Of a DNA stretch of 64,000 nucleotides, positions 11,217-23,080 are shown one piece after another (position 1 is the first letter of the stretch; each line of letters starts with the position of its first letter). The stretch lies in the NCBI GenBank assembly GCA_030015575.1, contig CM057346.1:113131899-113195898 (forward strand), written 5' to 3'. The DNA is from Agapanthus africanus (lineage: Eukaryota; Streptophyta; Magnoliopsida; Asparagales; Amaryllidaceae). A program made the translations under genes and the position numbers. The notes under the pieces were generated by a model, which worked only from the letters and a program-made list of their open reading frames with translations, was not told where the DNA came from and did no database searches.

Positions 11217-12356
11217 ATGGCTTTCAACTGCACTAACTGCAACTGCAACTCTCACTCTGTCCCATCCGGAGGAGTGACTTACGGGCCCCAAGCGGCCTCC
11301 CTTTTCACAATGCCGGTGGAACAAGTGACCCAAGCCACCACTGGGCTATTCTTCGGGACCATGATCCCGCCAACGAGCTTCAGCGCTCCTATACTGTCAC
11401 AGGAAGCTGCGAAGAAGTAGGTCTTTGATCGGCTTGCAACTACTGCAGCCCTTCTTAACGGGTCGCCCAAACCAAACGTCTCAGTTTTCAGCAGACTAGG
11501 CCAAAGCTCCAACGGGCCCATGAAGAAGCCCGCAATACTAGAAGACGTTATCCCGAAGTGGATAGCCATTCCTACTCCTGAAGTAACCAAGGCGGCTTCT
11601 CCGGCTAAGGGGTCGGTCTTCACAAGACTGATCGTTTCAGCTCCCACTCCAGGTGAAGTAACCAAGGTCGTTTCCCCTGCACGAAAATCATCCTTTTCAA
11701 GATTAGCCATTCCTTCTCAGCGAGCATCTGTCTTTGACAGGAAGGCGCCAACAACAGACTCTCATCAGAACAGGGAGCATGAAAAAGCTGATCGAACAGC
11801 GGAGGTGATCCCGGCCGCACGACATGCTCGACGTCGCCACTGGCGCCGAGTGAGGAAAGCTGGGGGCAATTTCCCTTCTGGACTGACTCCGCCAGCTCCA
11901 ATGGTGGAAATTGATGCTGCTGTTCCAACTGGGAACAGCTTTGAACTACTTAACAAGGTGCGCAGGAATTCGCCAACTGCCGTGCTAAAAAAGTCTCCTC
12001 CGCCTCTTGAAAAGATCACAAAGGCGAAGCCGGAGTAGCCCCCTCAGCGGCTGTCCTCTAAAATTTATAAAGTTTGGTGATAAGTCCAAGACTTGGTGAT
12101 TGATCAAGATTACTCTCGCCGACAGAAAAAGGTGAAAATTCAGTGGGAAGACGACCACCCTGTCAAGCCACAAAAGATGTCATCTGTTTGGGTGCCCGCT
12201 GCAACGGCCCCCTCAACTTCGACCGCTCACAAGAGGAGAAAGCTGGAGGAAATCCCGATGTTTGCGACGAATCGCAAGAACACTGAGCCTAAACGCCCCA
12301 AGTCTGGGGGCATGGTGGTGCATACCGTATATATGGCATCCGGAAAAAAAGGATAG
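11217..12356 (+). pseudogene. Tat-B leader region with gag-upstream coding remnants
   Basis: Open stretches upstream of gag are unlike the gag domain: a Cys/Asn-rich start (NCTNCNCNSHS) near 11230, a proline/serine/lysine-rich segment at 11520-12038 in which a 'TP-EVTKAASPAKGSVF'-like phrase is repeated about twice, and a basic segment at 12093-12356. Some Tat/Ogre elements carry an extra reading frame in this position, and this may be such a remnant or a basic gag N-terminus. No known domain is recognised. Confidence 0.4.
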
Positions 12357-12435
12357 CCATATCTCCACAGGTCATCGACCGCTTACGCGATCAGTGACTA
12401 AGGCACAGGAGCAGCAATAACAAAAACTCCAAGAG

Positions 12436-13731
12436 ATGCTAACAGCTATGGCCGCACTTACGGGACCGAAAGCAAGCCCGGAGACATCCTCGGAGCAGCG
12501 CCGTGAGCAGGAAACTGATGCTGAATTCCTTCGGAGAATGCTTGAGAAGAAGGACAAAGAGGCCGCGGAACAAGCGGCCAATATAAAACAAATGGCCCTT
12601 CTATTCCAAGATATGGTGGGCATGATGATCCAGCCGGACCCTCCAGCCGAAGACCCTCCAGTAATAATTGAAGATGATAGAGAAGTGACATCAAATCCTC
12701 TGCCGGCTCTGTTAGCAGGCAAGGAGGAGACCATCTTAAAAGCCACCCTGGATGATTACATCGCTCAGCAGATACGAATTCATCAGGAGAATGAAGCGGC
12801 TGGGCAAATTGTTAAAACTGGACGATCCTATCCGGGTTGGTATGACCAAATAAAGTATCCGCCGGGATACACGATCCCCAAATTCCACGTATATAAGGGG
12901 AAGGGAAATCTGCATCAGCACGTCACTCAATTCAGTGCCTTGTGCGGCAACACCGGAGGCGACGATAAGCTACTGCTTCGCCAATTCGTTGGCAGCTTGT
13001 CGGAGACAGCATTCGAGTGGTATTCCGAACTCCCAAATGACTCTGTCAAGACATTTGCAGAGATGGAGTTGCTATTCACCCAGCGTTTTGAAAGCGCTAG
13101 CGAACGCACCCCAATCACGGCATTGATCAATGCCAGGGTGAAGCCTGGAGAAACATGGGTTCAGTACGCGATAAGGTGGCGGAATTTATGGTCGAAGTGC
13201 GAGCAGCGCATCGAGGAGGCGCCTGCGGTAGGCATGTTCGTAGGGACCCTTGACCCTCAAGCGACCATTTCACAATTCATGATGTTCTTCAAGCCAACTA
13301 CTTTCCAGGCCTTGATTAACAAATTGGCCCAAATGGACCAGATAGGCCACAGGCCTTCCTCTTCGAAGCCGGAGCCACGGAATGAAAAAGGGAAGGGGAA
13401 AGCAACCTTCGTCGCCAATGCTCTACAGCAGCCCGGTGGCCCAAAACTAACTGATCGCCTAGACGAGAGACGGCGATTATTTAATGAGAAAATGAAGCGT
13501 CCTTATTCATTTCCTCGAAACAAAACGAGGAGATTGTTTGAGCTGGCGGTGCGCAACAAGCTTATCAACTTGCCGGATCCAAAACATCCATTGCAACCCG
13601 GTGAGGCTAATAATCCCAATTATTGCTCCTATCATGAAGCGATAGGCCATTCAATCGAAGATTGCTTCGTCTTCAAAGGGTGGATTGAGAACCAATACCA
13701 GCAGGGCAAGTTCGCACTGTCTAAGAATTAG
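12436..13731 (+). CDS. gag: Tat-B gag (capsid/nucleocapsid) region
   Basis: An open stretch of 431 residues. The N-terminal ~70 residues are acidic and likely helical (EQRREQETDAEFLRRMLEKK). The central part, about residues 150-310, is a retrotransposon gag domain (TAFEWYSELP, TFAEMELLFTQRF, VQYAIRWRNLW, AQMDQ), which in the family forms the capsid. The C-terminus has a knuckle-like motif, C397-X2-H400-X4-H405-X4-C410, instead of the usual CCHC, followed by WIENQYQQGKFALS. Two related knuckle motifs occur downstream before RT. The start is chosen as the first ATG of the open stretch. It is a fossil structural gene in an otherwise broken element. Confidence 0.8.
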   Translation: MLTAMAALTGPKASPETSSEQRREQETDAEFLRRMLEKKDKEAAEQAANIKQMALLFQDMVGMMIQPDPPAEDPPVIIEDDREVTSNPLPALLAGKEETILKATLDDYIAQQIRIHQENEAAGQIVKTGRSYPGWYDQIKYPPGYTIPKFHVYKGKGNLHQHVTQFSALCGNTGGDDKLLLRQFVGSLSETAFEWYSELPNDSVKTFAEMELLFTQRFESASERTPITALINARVKPGETWVQYAIRWRNLWSKCEQRIEEAPAVGMFVGTLDPQATISQFMMFFKPTTFQALINKLAQMDQIGHRPSSSKPEPRNEKGKGKATFVANALQQPGGPKLTDRLDERRRLFNEKMKRPYSFPRNKTRRLFELAVRNKLINLPDPKHPLQPGEANNPNYCSYHEAIGHSIEDCFVFKGWIENQYQQGKFALSKN

Positions 13732-14019
13732 AAAGTAAACCTGCCACAGCCACACGCTCTAAAAAAGGCAGACACACCGGGGGCATCATGCTCTTTTCTC
13801 GAAGAAGCTCCATGGGAGATCGTTCTTTCAACCAAAACGAAAAGAATACTAAAGGATCTCCAAACATGCCCGGCGATCAAATGGAAAAGTCCGCTGGAAC
13901 CCGAAGTCATCAAAGGAATGCTGAAGCCGCGCCCAACTACAAAAATTGGTGGTGATAGTCAAAGCGTCCACACCTAGCCGTTAAAATCTTCGAAGAAGAA
14001 GAAGAAGACCAAAAAGCCC

Positions 14020-14949
14020 GTGAAGCCTGGTGACGAGCGCACGGACCTGCAAAAACATATTGATGCATTGGAAGAATATAACCAGAAAGCGTGGACTCCA
14101 GTCACACTCCAAAAATTTCTCAGCCACGTCCTTGAGGACGGAGATAATGATAATGGAGAAGACTCGTCGGATGAACCTGAGAATTATGTGGCAAGCTTCC
14201 ATATGATCTCTCATTCATCGATAGGCGGTGAAGAAGCTCTGGATGCAATGAAACTAGGGACAAATCCAGAGCCAAAACTTCTAGGACCATCAGACGAAAT
14301 GATTAACGCATTCCTGAAGGAAGCTCTTCTGAAAAGATAAGCTGATCAAAAGCACGAAATGGCCATATTTGAAAAGGCCAGAAGCCGGCGACTGGACGAA
14401 AGGGTTATGACACTCCAACCAGATAGGAGCACTTCGGTTGCCACCAAAAGCAGGTTCAAGATGAGGAAACGGTTCGCCAAAGCCATATCAATGGGAATGA
14501 AGCTGCCGTCCCCCGAATGAAACATTTTTGATGGGATACACCTTAATGAAGAGGATGTGCATCCTGATTACTGTTTATATCATCGAAGGATTGCGCACCC
14601 CACCGAAGAGTGCAACGCCTTTAAAAATTGGTGGCAAGGGTATGTCGCTCACAGGCAACACTTCAAGAGGATGAAGCGTGAAGCTCGTCGACAGTGGAAA
14701 AATGCGACAGAAGAACATGGAAAAGCTGCCGGCAACTGTCACATGGTTGATAACAGGGGACCAAGATTTCTCACCTTCGGGAGCGATTCGGAAGAAGAAA
14801 TGACTCTCGGCCCTCTCTTCAAAGAATCCACCTCAGGAAAAGAGGAAGAAATGAAGACCTGTGAGAATATTCAACCGCGCAATCGTACGCTGCTTGAAAA
14901 GAATCTCAGACCTGCGAACAAGGGATTGAATAAAAAGGATAAGGGATAG
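14020..14949 (+). pseudogene. Tat-B gag-protease linker with second knuckle motif
   Basis: A charged, low-complexity region (EED, KKKK runs) between gag and protease. Near 14569-14610 a second knuckle-like motif (DYCLYHRRIAHPTEEC) repeats the CX2HX4HX4C spacing of the gag C-terminus, followed by FKNW. Acidic SDSEEE segments follow. The region is broken; its role is unknown beyond likely nucleic-acid binding. Confidence 0.55.
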
Positions 14950-15179
14950 AAAAGATCCCTTAGGATATCGCCCTCGATGATCGAGTCGTCGAAGAGACAG
15001 AAGCCAAGGACCCGCCCAAGGAAAGTAAGGTGGATTACAACGTTCTGGCACACCTGAGGTAGATACCCTCACAGCTCAGCATTCTCGATGCCCTTCTGCT
15101 ATCCAAAGAGGCGAGAGATTCGCTGATCAAGACGCTACAAGAGCCTGAACAATTCCATGCTTTCCTTGCCGAAGAAAAG

Positions 15180-15548
15180 ATGAAGGACGAGTTGGAAGAA
15201 GTGCACACAGCCGATATCACCTTCGGCGATGATCTCCTCCTCTGGACGTGCGAGCATAACCATCCCCTTTATGTCTCTGGATACTGTCATGATATCAAAA
15301 TAGGTAAAATCCTGGTTGACAATGGGTCCTCCGTCAACCTCCTCAATGTAAGAGTGTTGAAGGAAATCTGCATAAGCGTTCAACACCTCGCTCGGAATAA
15401 GATCACTATCTCCGGGTTTGATTCCCAGTCATCAAGGACGCTCAGGTCTGTGATACTGACGTTACGCTTTGGGCTGCTCGTTACAGACATTAAATTTCAC
15501 GTCATTGACGCCAAGACATGCTACAATGCTTTGCTCGGCAGGCCTTGA
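15180..15548 (+). pseudogene. Tat-B aspartic protease domain
   Basis: A retropepsin-like domain with the Tat-type active-site phrase VDNGSSVNLL near 15316-15345, preceded by GYCHDIKIGKI and followed by ISGFDSQSSRTLRSVILTL; the domain ends with FHVIDAKTCYNALLGRP, typical of the group. In the family it processes the gag-pol polyprotein. Confidence 0.8.
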
Positions 15549-15590
15549 CTACACGAGTACAACATCATCCCTTCTACACAACATCAGTGT

Positions 15591-17269
15591 ATGAAGTATT
15601 TTATGGATGGTCTCGAATATACCGTGAAAGGGGAATTGAACCCATTCTCCATGAATGAAGTCAGAAAGTATGAAGATGCGAAATACTTCTTACCAGATTT
15701 TGAAGACACGGAAAGATACCACAAACCGAAGAACAAAGCTATCACTACCATTCCGGTCATCGGGAGTGATACCGAGGAGGAAGAAGAGATAGTCTATTCA
15801 GGACCGCCCTAATGCAACAAACCGAGACCGTCCATCCCTATGTTGATCTTCGGCAGCGACTCGGAAGATGAAGTCAATGCCGTATTTTCTGTTCGGCCAT
15901 CAATACAAGCCTTCGCGGACAATGATCGGAGTTTGCAAATCACCATGGTTCCGTGAGAGCACTACAAAGAGCTCGACGCACATGATACCTATAGTGTGCA
16001 GGAACTGCAGACATTCTACTTCCCTCTTAGGCGAAAAGATGAAAAGGCGATCCTCTTTTATCAATCAGCGAAAACCAAAGTAGAGAAAGAAGTCTGGCAT
16101 GGTGCCGACTCAACACTTGACCGACTTCAGCCCATCCGTCTGCCCAGATACTACACAGAAGAATTGAAGAGGCTGTTGAGGCGCCAAGGCATACCCCTTA
16201 AGCAGACTGCTCGACAAGCTCAGTTCTACAATAGGATCTGGAACGTCCCCGGAACTCAGCGAAAATTGCCCAACGGGAGAATGGAAACGATCGGGCTTGG
16301 ATATATTCAACCCAAGAAACGGGAGCGATTCCACGGCTGCTACGTCATATATGACTCCGATGAAGAAGGAGATGCTCTGTGGGAAGATGCTGACCCCGAA
16401 CCAAAACAAGGTCCCACCGTGAAAATGCCAAGTCCTTCTTTCGAAGAATAGATGGACAAGCTTATAAGGGAAGCGGGTCAAAAGGTTCGAGACGACCATA
16501 ATCGCGAAATAGCTATTTACGAGAAAGCCAGGACGCAGCGCCTCCTTCAAAAATCTGCGGAGTATGACGATGGTCTTCATCGCCAACCCGTCATACAAAA
16601 GACCCGATGCAGAGGTAAAAATAAACCAAAGAACGAAAAAAACGGTTGACAGCGGAAAAGCGGGTCTAAGAAGCCACGCGATCGGGAATCGAACAGCCGG
16701 GATCCATCTCTTATAAAGAAGATGGGTCGAGCATATTCTTTTCCCCAAGACAAGACAAGAAAGATACTCAATCTTGTCATAAAACATCAGATGATTACCC
16801 TCTGGAGTCCAAGCACCCCGAGCAAGCAGGCGAGGTCTCTCACCCGGACTATTGCTCCTATCACCGAGCTATAGGACATCCTCTCGAAGACTGCTTCACA
16901 TTCAAAGACTTGGTAGAAGACCAGTATCAGCAAGGAAGCTTCGCTCTATCTAGCAGTTGGAGGCTAACCCCACCACAGAAACATGAACCGAAAGCCACGT
17001 ATGCGGCGAGAGTAGAATTAGACCAACATCGGTCTTGGAAGCGATCTCGTATCAGTCACGTAATAACGCTGTCAGAAGAAGAACCCAAGAACATGGATAA
17101 CCTCCTCTGGTGCTTCGAAAATGATGACGACGACGTAATCTCAGAGTTTCCACCAGCACCAAAAGAGCTGGAAGATAGGATACATACTACTGCAAATAAC
17201 TTCAAGAAAATTGACTTGGGGACAGCAAGTGACCCACGGCAGACGTTCGTCAGTGAGCTGTTGTTGTAA
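15591..17269 (+). pseudogene. Tat-B protease-RT linker with third knuckle motif
   Basis: Broken coding DNA between protease and RT. It includes SDTEEEEE and SDEEGDALWEDADPEPK acidic segments, and a third knuckle-like unit near 16846-16890 (DYCSYHRAIGHPLEDC) followed by DQYQQGSFALSSSW, almost the same tail as after the gag knuckle. The repeated knuckle-plus-tail suggests local duplication within this lineage. Confidence 0.55.
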
Positions 17270-17329
17270 GAAAGGGTGGCTACGCTAAAAGACGTGCTCA
17301 TACAATATAAAGATTGCTTCGCATGGAAC

Positions 17330-18562
17330 TATTCCGAGATACCGGGACTAGATCTACCGGGACTAGATCCAGAAATAGCCGTGCACAGATTGGCGATATC
17401 TCCGGACATCAAGCCAGTCAAATAAGCGCCGAGAAGGATGCTGCTCGAGCTTGAGATGAGCATCAACGCCGAGGTCAAGAAGCTAATCAATTCCGTCTTC
17501 ATCCAAGAAGTTCAGTACCCTGATTGGATTGCTAACATTGTCCCGGTGATGAAGAAAAATGGGAAGGTGTGCATCTGCGTGGATTTTCGGGACCTTAATA
17601 AAGCTTACCCGAAAGACGATTTTCCTGTACCGGTTACTGAACTGATGATAGATAATATGTCCACTCACGAAGTTTTCTCCTTCATGGACGGCTCATCAGG
17701 ATACAATCAGATAAAGATGCATCCCGAGGACCAGAAGCATACCGCTTTCTGGACCCCTTTGGGCATATTCTGCTACAAGGTGATACCTTTCGGTCTAAAG
17801 AACGCCGGCGCCACCTATCAGAGGGCCATGACGAAGATTTTTGATGACCTTATACATGAAATTGTCGAATGCTATATCGATGACCTCGTAGTTAAAAGCA
17901 AACCATAAGAAGAACATTTAGAGCATCTGAAGATCGTGTTCCAACGTCTTCAGAAATACAACTTGAAGATGAACCCTCTCAAATGTGCGTTCGGAGTTTC
18001 CTCGGGCAAATTCCTAGGATTCATCATACGGCACCGAGGCATCGAGATAGACCCGTCAAAGATCAAGGCGATAATGGAAATGCCTCCGCCAAGGACTCTC
18101 AAGCAGCTGCGGTCTCTCCAAGGAAAGCTCGCATATATCCGGCGATTCATAGCCAATCTCTCCGGCAAATGCTGTCCTTACAGTCACCTAATGAAGAAAG
18201 GGACTCCTTTCGTCTGGGATCGCAAATAACAAAGCGCACTGGTCGAAATCAAGCAATACCTGCAAAATCCTCCGGTGCTAACCGCTCCGATCAAGGGAAA
18301 GCCTCTCATTCTATATACAACCGCCCTTGAGGGTTCTCTAGACGCGTTATGGGCACAAGAAAACAACCAAGGGAAGGAGAGAGACCTCTACTACTTGAGT
18401 CGAGTTCTTCTGGGGGCAGAAAACAATTACTCTCCTATTGAAAAATACTGCCTGGAATTAATCTTCGCGATAATGAAGCTCAGACACTATACTTTGGCAC
18501 ATGAGGTACATCTCATATTGAAAGTGGATCCTCTCAAATATTTGATGTCAAAAGTATACTAA
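17330..18562 (+). pseudogene. Tat-B reverse transcriptase and first RNase H
   Basis: RT blocks in order: CVDFRDLNKAYPKDDFPVP, FSFMDGSSGYNQIKMHPED, FGLKNAGATYQR and the catalytic YIDD (17872-17884), then FGVSSGKFLGFIIRHRGIEIDP and the thumb/connection. The Ty3/gypsy-type RNase H follows (LYYLSRVLLGAENNYSPIEK, LRHYTLAHEVHLI). These are the polymerase and template-removing activities in the family. The reading is broken. Confidence 0.85.
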
Positions 18563-18594
18563 CAGGACGGCTCGCTAAATGGGCCCTACTCTTA

Positions 18595-19200
18595 ATGAAA
18601 TTCTCGATAACTTATCGTCCCCTCAAGGCGGTGAAAGGACAGGCTATCGCCGACTTCCTCGCTGAACATCCGATACCTGCCAATTCTCCTTTGAACTACG
18701 AATTGCCCGACGAGCACGCGTTTGACACGATCGACGGGGAGAAAGGAGGGAGTGATATCCGATGGGAACTCTACTTTGATGGAGTATCTTCCATGAATAA
18801 GCGCAGACAAATCACCCCCATAATCAAATCAGGGGTAGGCTTCATTTATGTGACTCCACAAGGAGGGATAATGTGCTTTTCTCTTTGACAGAGCCGAGGA
18901 CAAACAATGAAGCTGAATACGAAGCTTTGATAGCAGGTCTTGAGATCGTTGTCGACATGGGAATTTAAAACCTCATCATATACGGGGACTCCCAGCTGGT
19001 CGTTAGTCAAGTAAACGGCGACTATCAAACGTGCAAGCCAGAGTTGGTGAAGTACGGCGAGAGAGTGCAGCAACTGCTGACTCAAATCCCTGCCTATGCC
19101 CTGGAAAGCATACTGCGCGCGGAAAATAGCAAGGCGGATGCATTAGCCAAGCTCGCTAAAGAACTGGCCGACGAGAATCTCGATGACGTGAGGATCGTTG
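18595..19200 (+). pseudogene. Tat-B second (archaeal-type) RNase H
   Basis: After the first RNase H comes a second RNase H-like domain: WELYFDGVSS, GVGFIYVTPQGG, NNEAEYEALIAGLEI, IYGDSQLVVSQVNG and ENSKADALAKLA. The D...E...D...D spacing and the NNEAEY motif match the extra RNase H known from the Tat lineage. A homologous domain lies in Tat-A at about 51480-52010. Confidence 0.8.
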
Positions 19201-19289
19201 TACAAAGCCGTCGGGTTCTTGCACCGGCAGAAATATCTCCAGAGTCTTCCAAAGAAAAGGGAGCTACCGAGCAAACGGCTCTACAAATA

Positions 19290-20573
19290 AAGGACCAGAA
19301 AAAAGCTAAGGATTGGAGAGAAGTCTTTATAGACTACTTCAAATCCCGTCGAACACCTGAAGACGCGTCCTCAAGACATCAGCTCATGAAACGAGCTCTA
19401 TCCTTCGCCATTGTCAATGATACTCTGTATAGGAGATCATTTGATTCTCTATGGCTAAGATGCCTGAGGCCAGAAGAGGCAAGGAGAGTTGTCTAATAAA
19501 CTCACGACGGACTCTGCAGTTCTCACAAAGCCGGGCCAAAAATAAAACTAAAGATCAAAAGGATGGGCTACTATTGGCCCACGATGATCCAAGACTGCCT
19601 CGAATACACGAAGCGATGCCACTTGTGCCAGATTTACGGGGATTTTATTCACCGGCATCCAAATCAACTACATCCAACGGTGTCCAGCTGGCCATTCGAA
19701 ATGTGGGGAACTGACATAATCGGCCCCATCGAACCAGCATTGTCCAGAGGACATCGGTTCATCCTGGCAACAACCGATTACTTCTCCAAATGGGTAGAAG
19801 CAGTACCGCTGAGGGAAGTGAAGACGGAGAATATTCTCCATTTCTTCAAGACACACGTCATTTACCGGTTCGGCACTCCACGACGGATTATCTTCGATAA
19901 CGGGCCAGCCTATAGAAGCCACAAGATCAGCTGCTTCGCACAACAGCATAACATAGACTGGAGATACTCTTCAGTCTATAATCCCCGAGCTAACGGTCTA
20001 GCTGAGGTTTTCAACAAGACCTTGACGAAGATCGTGAAAAAGACGGTGTCTCGAAATAAAAGGGACTAGCACAAGAGACTGCATGAAGCTCTCTGGGCGT
20101 ATCGAACTACATTCAAAACGGCCACAAACACAACGCCGTATGCATTGGTATTCGGCACAGAAGTGGTACTCCCCCTCGAGATAGAGTTACCCTCTCTACG
20201 AGTGGCGTTTCACTACGAACTAACAGACAAAGAAAATGCTCACCTTCGGCTTGAGGAGCTTGACGTCCTTGATGAAACCCGGTTCATGGCGCAATAAAAC
20301 CTGGAGGTTTATAAAGCAAAGATAACGCGCTCATACGAAATATTGACTAGACCGAGGACATTCCGCCAAGGCGAACTCGTGCTAGTGATCAAGAGACCTA
20401 TAATCCCCAATCGTGCCAAACGGGAAAAATTCGAGCCGAACTATGAAGGCCCGTACATCATAGATAGAGTTTACCACGGTGGAGCCTATCTACTCATGGA
20501 CATGCATGGTGAAAGACCTTTCCGGCCAATAAACGATCGATTCCTAAAAAAATACTACGCCTGACGAGTCACG
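19290..20573 (+). pseudogene. Tat-B integrase
   Basis: The zinc-binding region is followed by GYYWPTMIQDCLEYTKRCHLCQ and the catalytic core: WGTDIIGPIEPALSRGHRFILATTDYFSKW with the first Asp, DNGPAYRS with the second, and the NGLAEVFNK Glu segment. The C-terminal part (19-kDa-like region 20343-20570) has GELVLVIKRP and FEPNYEGPYIIDRVYHGGAY. There is no chromodomain, as expected for Tat. The end at about 20564 is followed immediately by the array region. Confidence 0.85.
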
Positions 20574-20896
20574 GCCTAAGTCAACGATAGATGACGACGC
20601 CTATGTTCGCTCGCTATCTTTCTAAGCATGAACTCTATAAGTAATAGCAGGCCACGGACCGAAACGTCCTTAAACTAGCGATGAACCAATATGTCCTAAA
20701 ACTGGCTATTGACCGAGACGTCTATAAACTACTACGGACCGCAGCATCCCAAGGCTGACATAAAAAAACGGTATGTCCATAAGCGAGATGGGCATGGATG
20801 AAAACCTAAAACCTAAAAGGATTCCGTGAGTAAAAACAGCAGGGCTACCGGCGAGTTTTGTGAAAAACTGAAAGGGCACAATCTCGTTAAAATACA

Positions 20897-21068
20897 CTCG
20901 CAAGGTTCTCTTGACCTTGTGAGGAGAAAATACCTGCGTGAGATCCTTACGACTCACAAAGGAGCAACACACTTAGGGATCCCCACGATTCCTAAGGAGA
21001 AATTACACTTACGAGATCCTCATGACTCGTAAGGAGAATTCCCCTTTGAGATCCTCACGGCTCACAGG
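20897..21068 (+). repeat. Five-hairpin cassette C1
   Basis: Five consecutive stem-loops H1-H5, each with a loop like TCCTCACGA. H1 CTCGCAAGG/CCTTGTGAG; H2 GTGAG/CTCAC; H3 CTTAGG/CCTAAG; H4 CTTACGAG/CTCGTAAG; H5 TGAG/CTCA. A spacer with CTTAAGCTACAGGGATCTGA follows. Confidence 0.85.
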
Positions 21069-21243
21069 GTTCAAAAGCCTTAAGCTACAGGGATCTGAAC
21101 CCGTTCTTAAGCCATCACAATCTCCGATGTTGCCCTACAAGCGTCTCAATATTGACCCTTGTATACAATCTACGGGCTCGAATAAAAATTTCCCTAACAA
21201 AGTCCCACCAGAGACTAAGGATATGCTCATATGGCGAACGACA

Positions 21244-21413
21244 CTTGTAAGTCCTCTCGACTTATAAGGAGAAAACACTCTTGTAAGATCCTTACGACTT
21301 ATAAGAGACCATACACTTAGGAATCCTCACGATTCCTAAGGAGAAAATGCACCTATGAGATCCTCACGAATCGTAGGGAAAAATACCTTTATGAGACCCT
21401 TACGGCTCATGAA
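21244..21413 (+). repeat. Five-hairpin cassette C2
   Basis: Same order H1-H5 with altered arms: CTTGTAAGT/ACTTATAAG, CTTGTAAG/CTTATAAG, CTTAGGAAT/ATTCCTAAG, CTATGA/TCGTAG, TTATGAG/CTCATGA. Confidence 0.85.
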
Positions 21414-21589
21414 ATCAAAAGTCTTAGTCAACAAAATCTTAACCCTGTTTGCTAAGCCACCTTTGTTCGACATCGACAGAGGCAAATGATGATTCGCTCA
21501 TGAAAATATCCCAGTTGCAGCGATGCTGATGCCGAAATCGCTGTCAAATCCTAAAACTCGCAGCAAAAAGCCAGCGAGCCACAAATGCA

Positions 21590-21800
21590 TACGAAATAGC
21601 CGAAATGATGGGGCAACTTGCAACGAAATCAGCAAGTAAAAATGTATGCATACAAAATAGCCAAAATGGTTGGGCAACTCACAATAAAAAGCAGCGAGTA
21701 AATAAAGCAAATAGCCGAAATGATTGGGCACCGCGAAAAATAGTCGAAATGATTGGGCAATCGCGACTTTCGCGATATAAAAGCTAAAATGATAGAGCAT
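21590..21800 (+). repeat. CCGAAATGATTGGGC repeat zone
   Basis: About four to five imperfect copies of AATAGCCGAAATGATTGGGC. Tat-A has the same motif twice at 46750-46805 and a weaker third at about 46840-46860, in the mirrored position. Confidence 0.7.
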
Positions 21801-22059
21801 CGCGGAAAGAAAAATATATAAAGTAAAACTTTTTGCCCTACATGTGAGATCATATCAATCCCTGTATACAACCCGGGGCATAAACGAAGAGGGAACCATA
21901 CCCTCCCACCAGACTCCATAAAAAAGAGAGCCAAGTCTCAACGGCCACATCTATAGCCTAAAGACCCACAACAGCGTTCCTCCTCAGTCCAGCAGGATTC
22001 AGACACGACAATCAACCTTTGGGCCATGGAAAAGTCCCTGTTCCAAACCTCGACGGTTC

Positions 22060-22640
22060 ACAGACAACCGAGAGAGCACCTCCTAGTCCTGTAGAACACG
22101 GCTAATGTCAATCCTGACCCCGTGGGAAACGCCCAGAGCAAATCCTGGTTCCGAAGAACACGGTTAATGTCAATCCTGACCCCGTGGGAAGCGCCCAAAG
22201 CACCTCCTGGTCCCGCAGAACATGGCTAATGTCAAACCTGACCCCGTGGGAAGCACCCAAAGCACCTCCTGGTCTCGCAGAACACGGCTAATGTCAGTCC
22301 TGACCCCATAGGAAGCGTCCAGAGCACCTCCTGGTCCCGCAGAACACGGCTAATGTCAAACCTGACCCCATAGGAAGAGCCCAGAGCACCTCCTGGTCCG
22401 GTAGAACACGGCTAATGTCAATCTTGACCCCGTAGGAAGCGCCCAGAGCACCTCCTGGTCCTGCAGAACACGACTAATGTCAATCCTGACCCCGTGGGAA
22501 GCGCCCAAAGCACCTCCTGGTCCCACAGAACACGGCTAATGTCAATCCTGACCCCGTGGGAAGCGCTCAGAGTATCTTCTGGTCCCGTAGAGCACGGCTA
22601 ATGTCAATCCTGACCCCGAGGGAAACGTCCTAAGCAACTC
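22060..22640 (+). repeat. ~61-bp tandem array, 9-10 units
   Basis: Each unit contains CACCTCCTGGTCCCGCAGAA, CACGGCTAATGTCAA and TCCTGACCCCGTGGGAAGCG. Units differ by only a few bases, the mark of recent local amplification. Confidence 0.9.
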
Positions 22641-22793
22641 CTAACCCCGTAAAATGCGGATAAAGTCAACCCCCTGACTCAGTGAAATGCGGATAAAGTC
22701 AACCCCTGACTCTGTGAAATGCGAATAAAGTCAACCCTCGACTTTCCCGTCAAAGCAATTCTTTGATTCGGAAGCAAGTCAACTCATCAATCA

Positions 22794-22964
22794 CTTACGA
22801 GTCCTCTCGACTCGTAAGAAGAAAATTATCTTGTGAGATCCTTACGACTCTCAAGAGAAAACTCACTTAGGAATCCTCACGATTCCTAAGGAGAAAATAC
22901 ACCTACGGGGTCCTCTCGACCTGTAGGGAGAAAAATCTTTATGAGACCCTCACGGCTCATAAAG
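22794..22964 (+). repeat. Five-hairpin cassette C3
   Basis: H1 CTTACGAGT/ACTCGTAAG, H2 CTTGTGAG/CTCTCAAG, H3 CTTAGGAAT/ATTCCTAAG, H4 CCTACGGGGT/ACCTGTAGG, H5 CTTTATGAG/CTCATAAAG. Confidence 0.85.
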
Positions 22965-23080
22965 TTGAAAAGTCTTAGGTGGCAGATCCTAACCCTGTCT
23001 CCCAAGCTATCATTGCCTCGCAAAGAGGTCAAGGTAAATTTTCTACAGGCCATACTCTCCGAAAAGAAAGAAAACAATCA

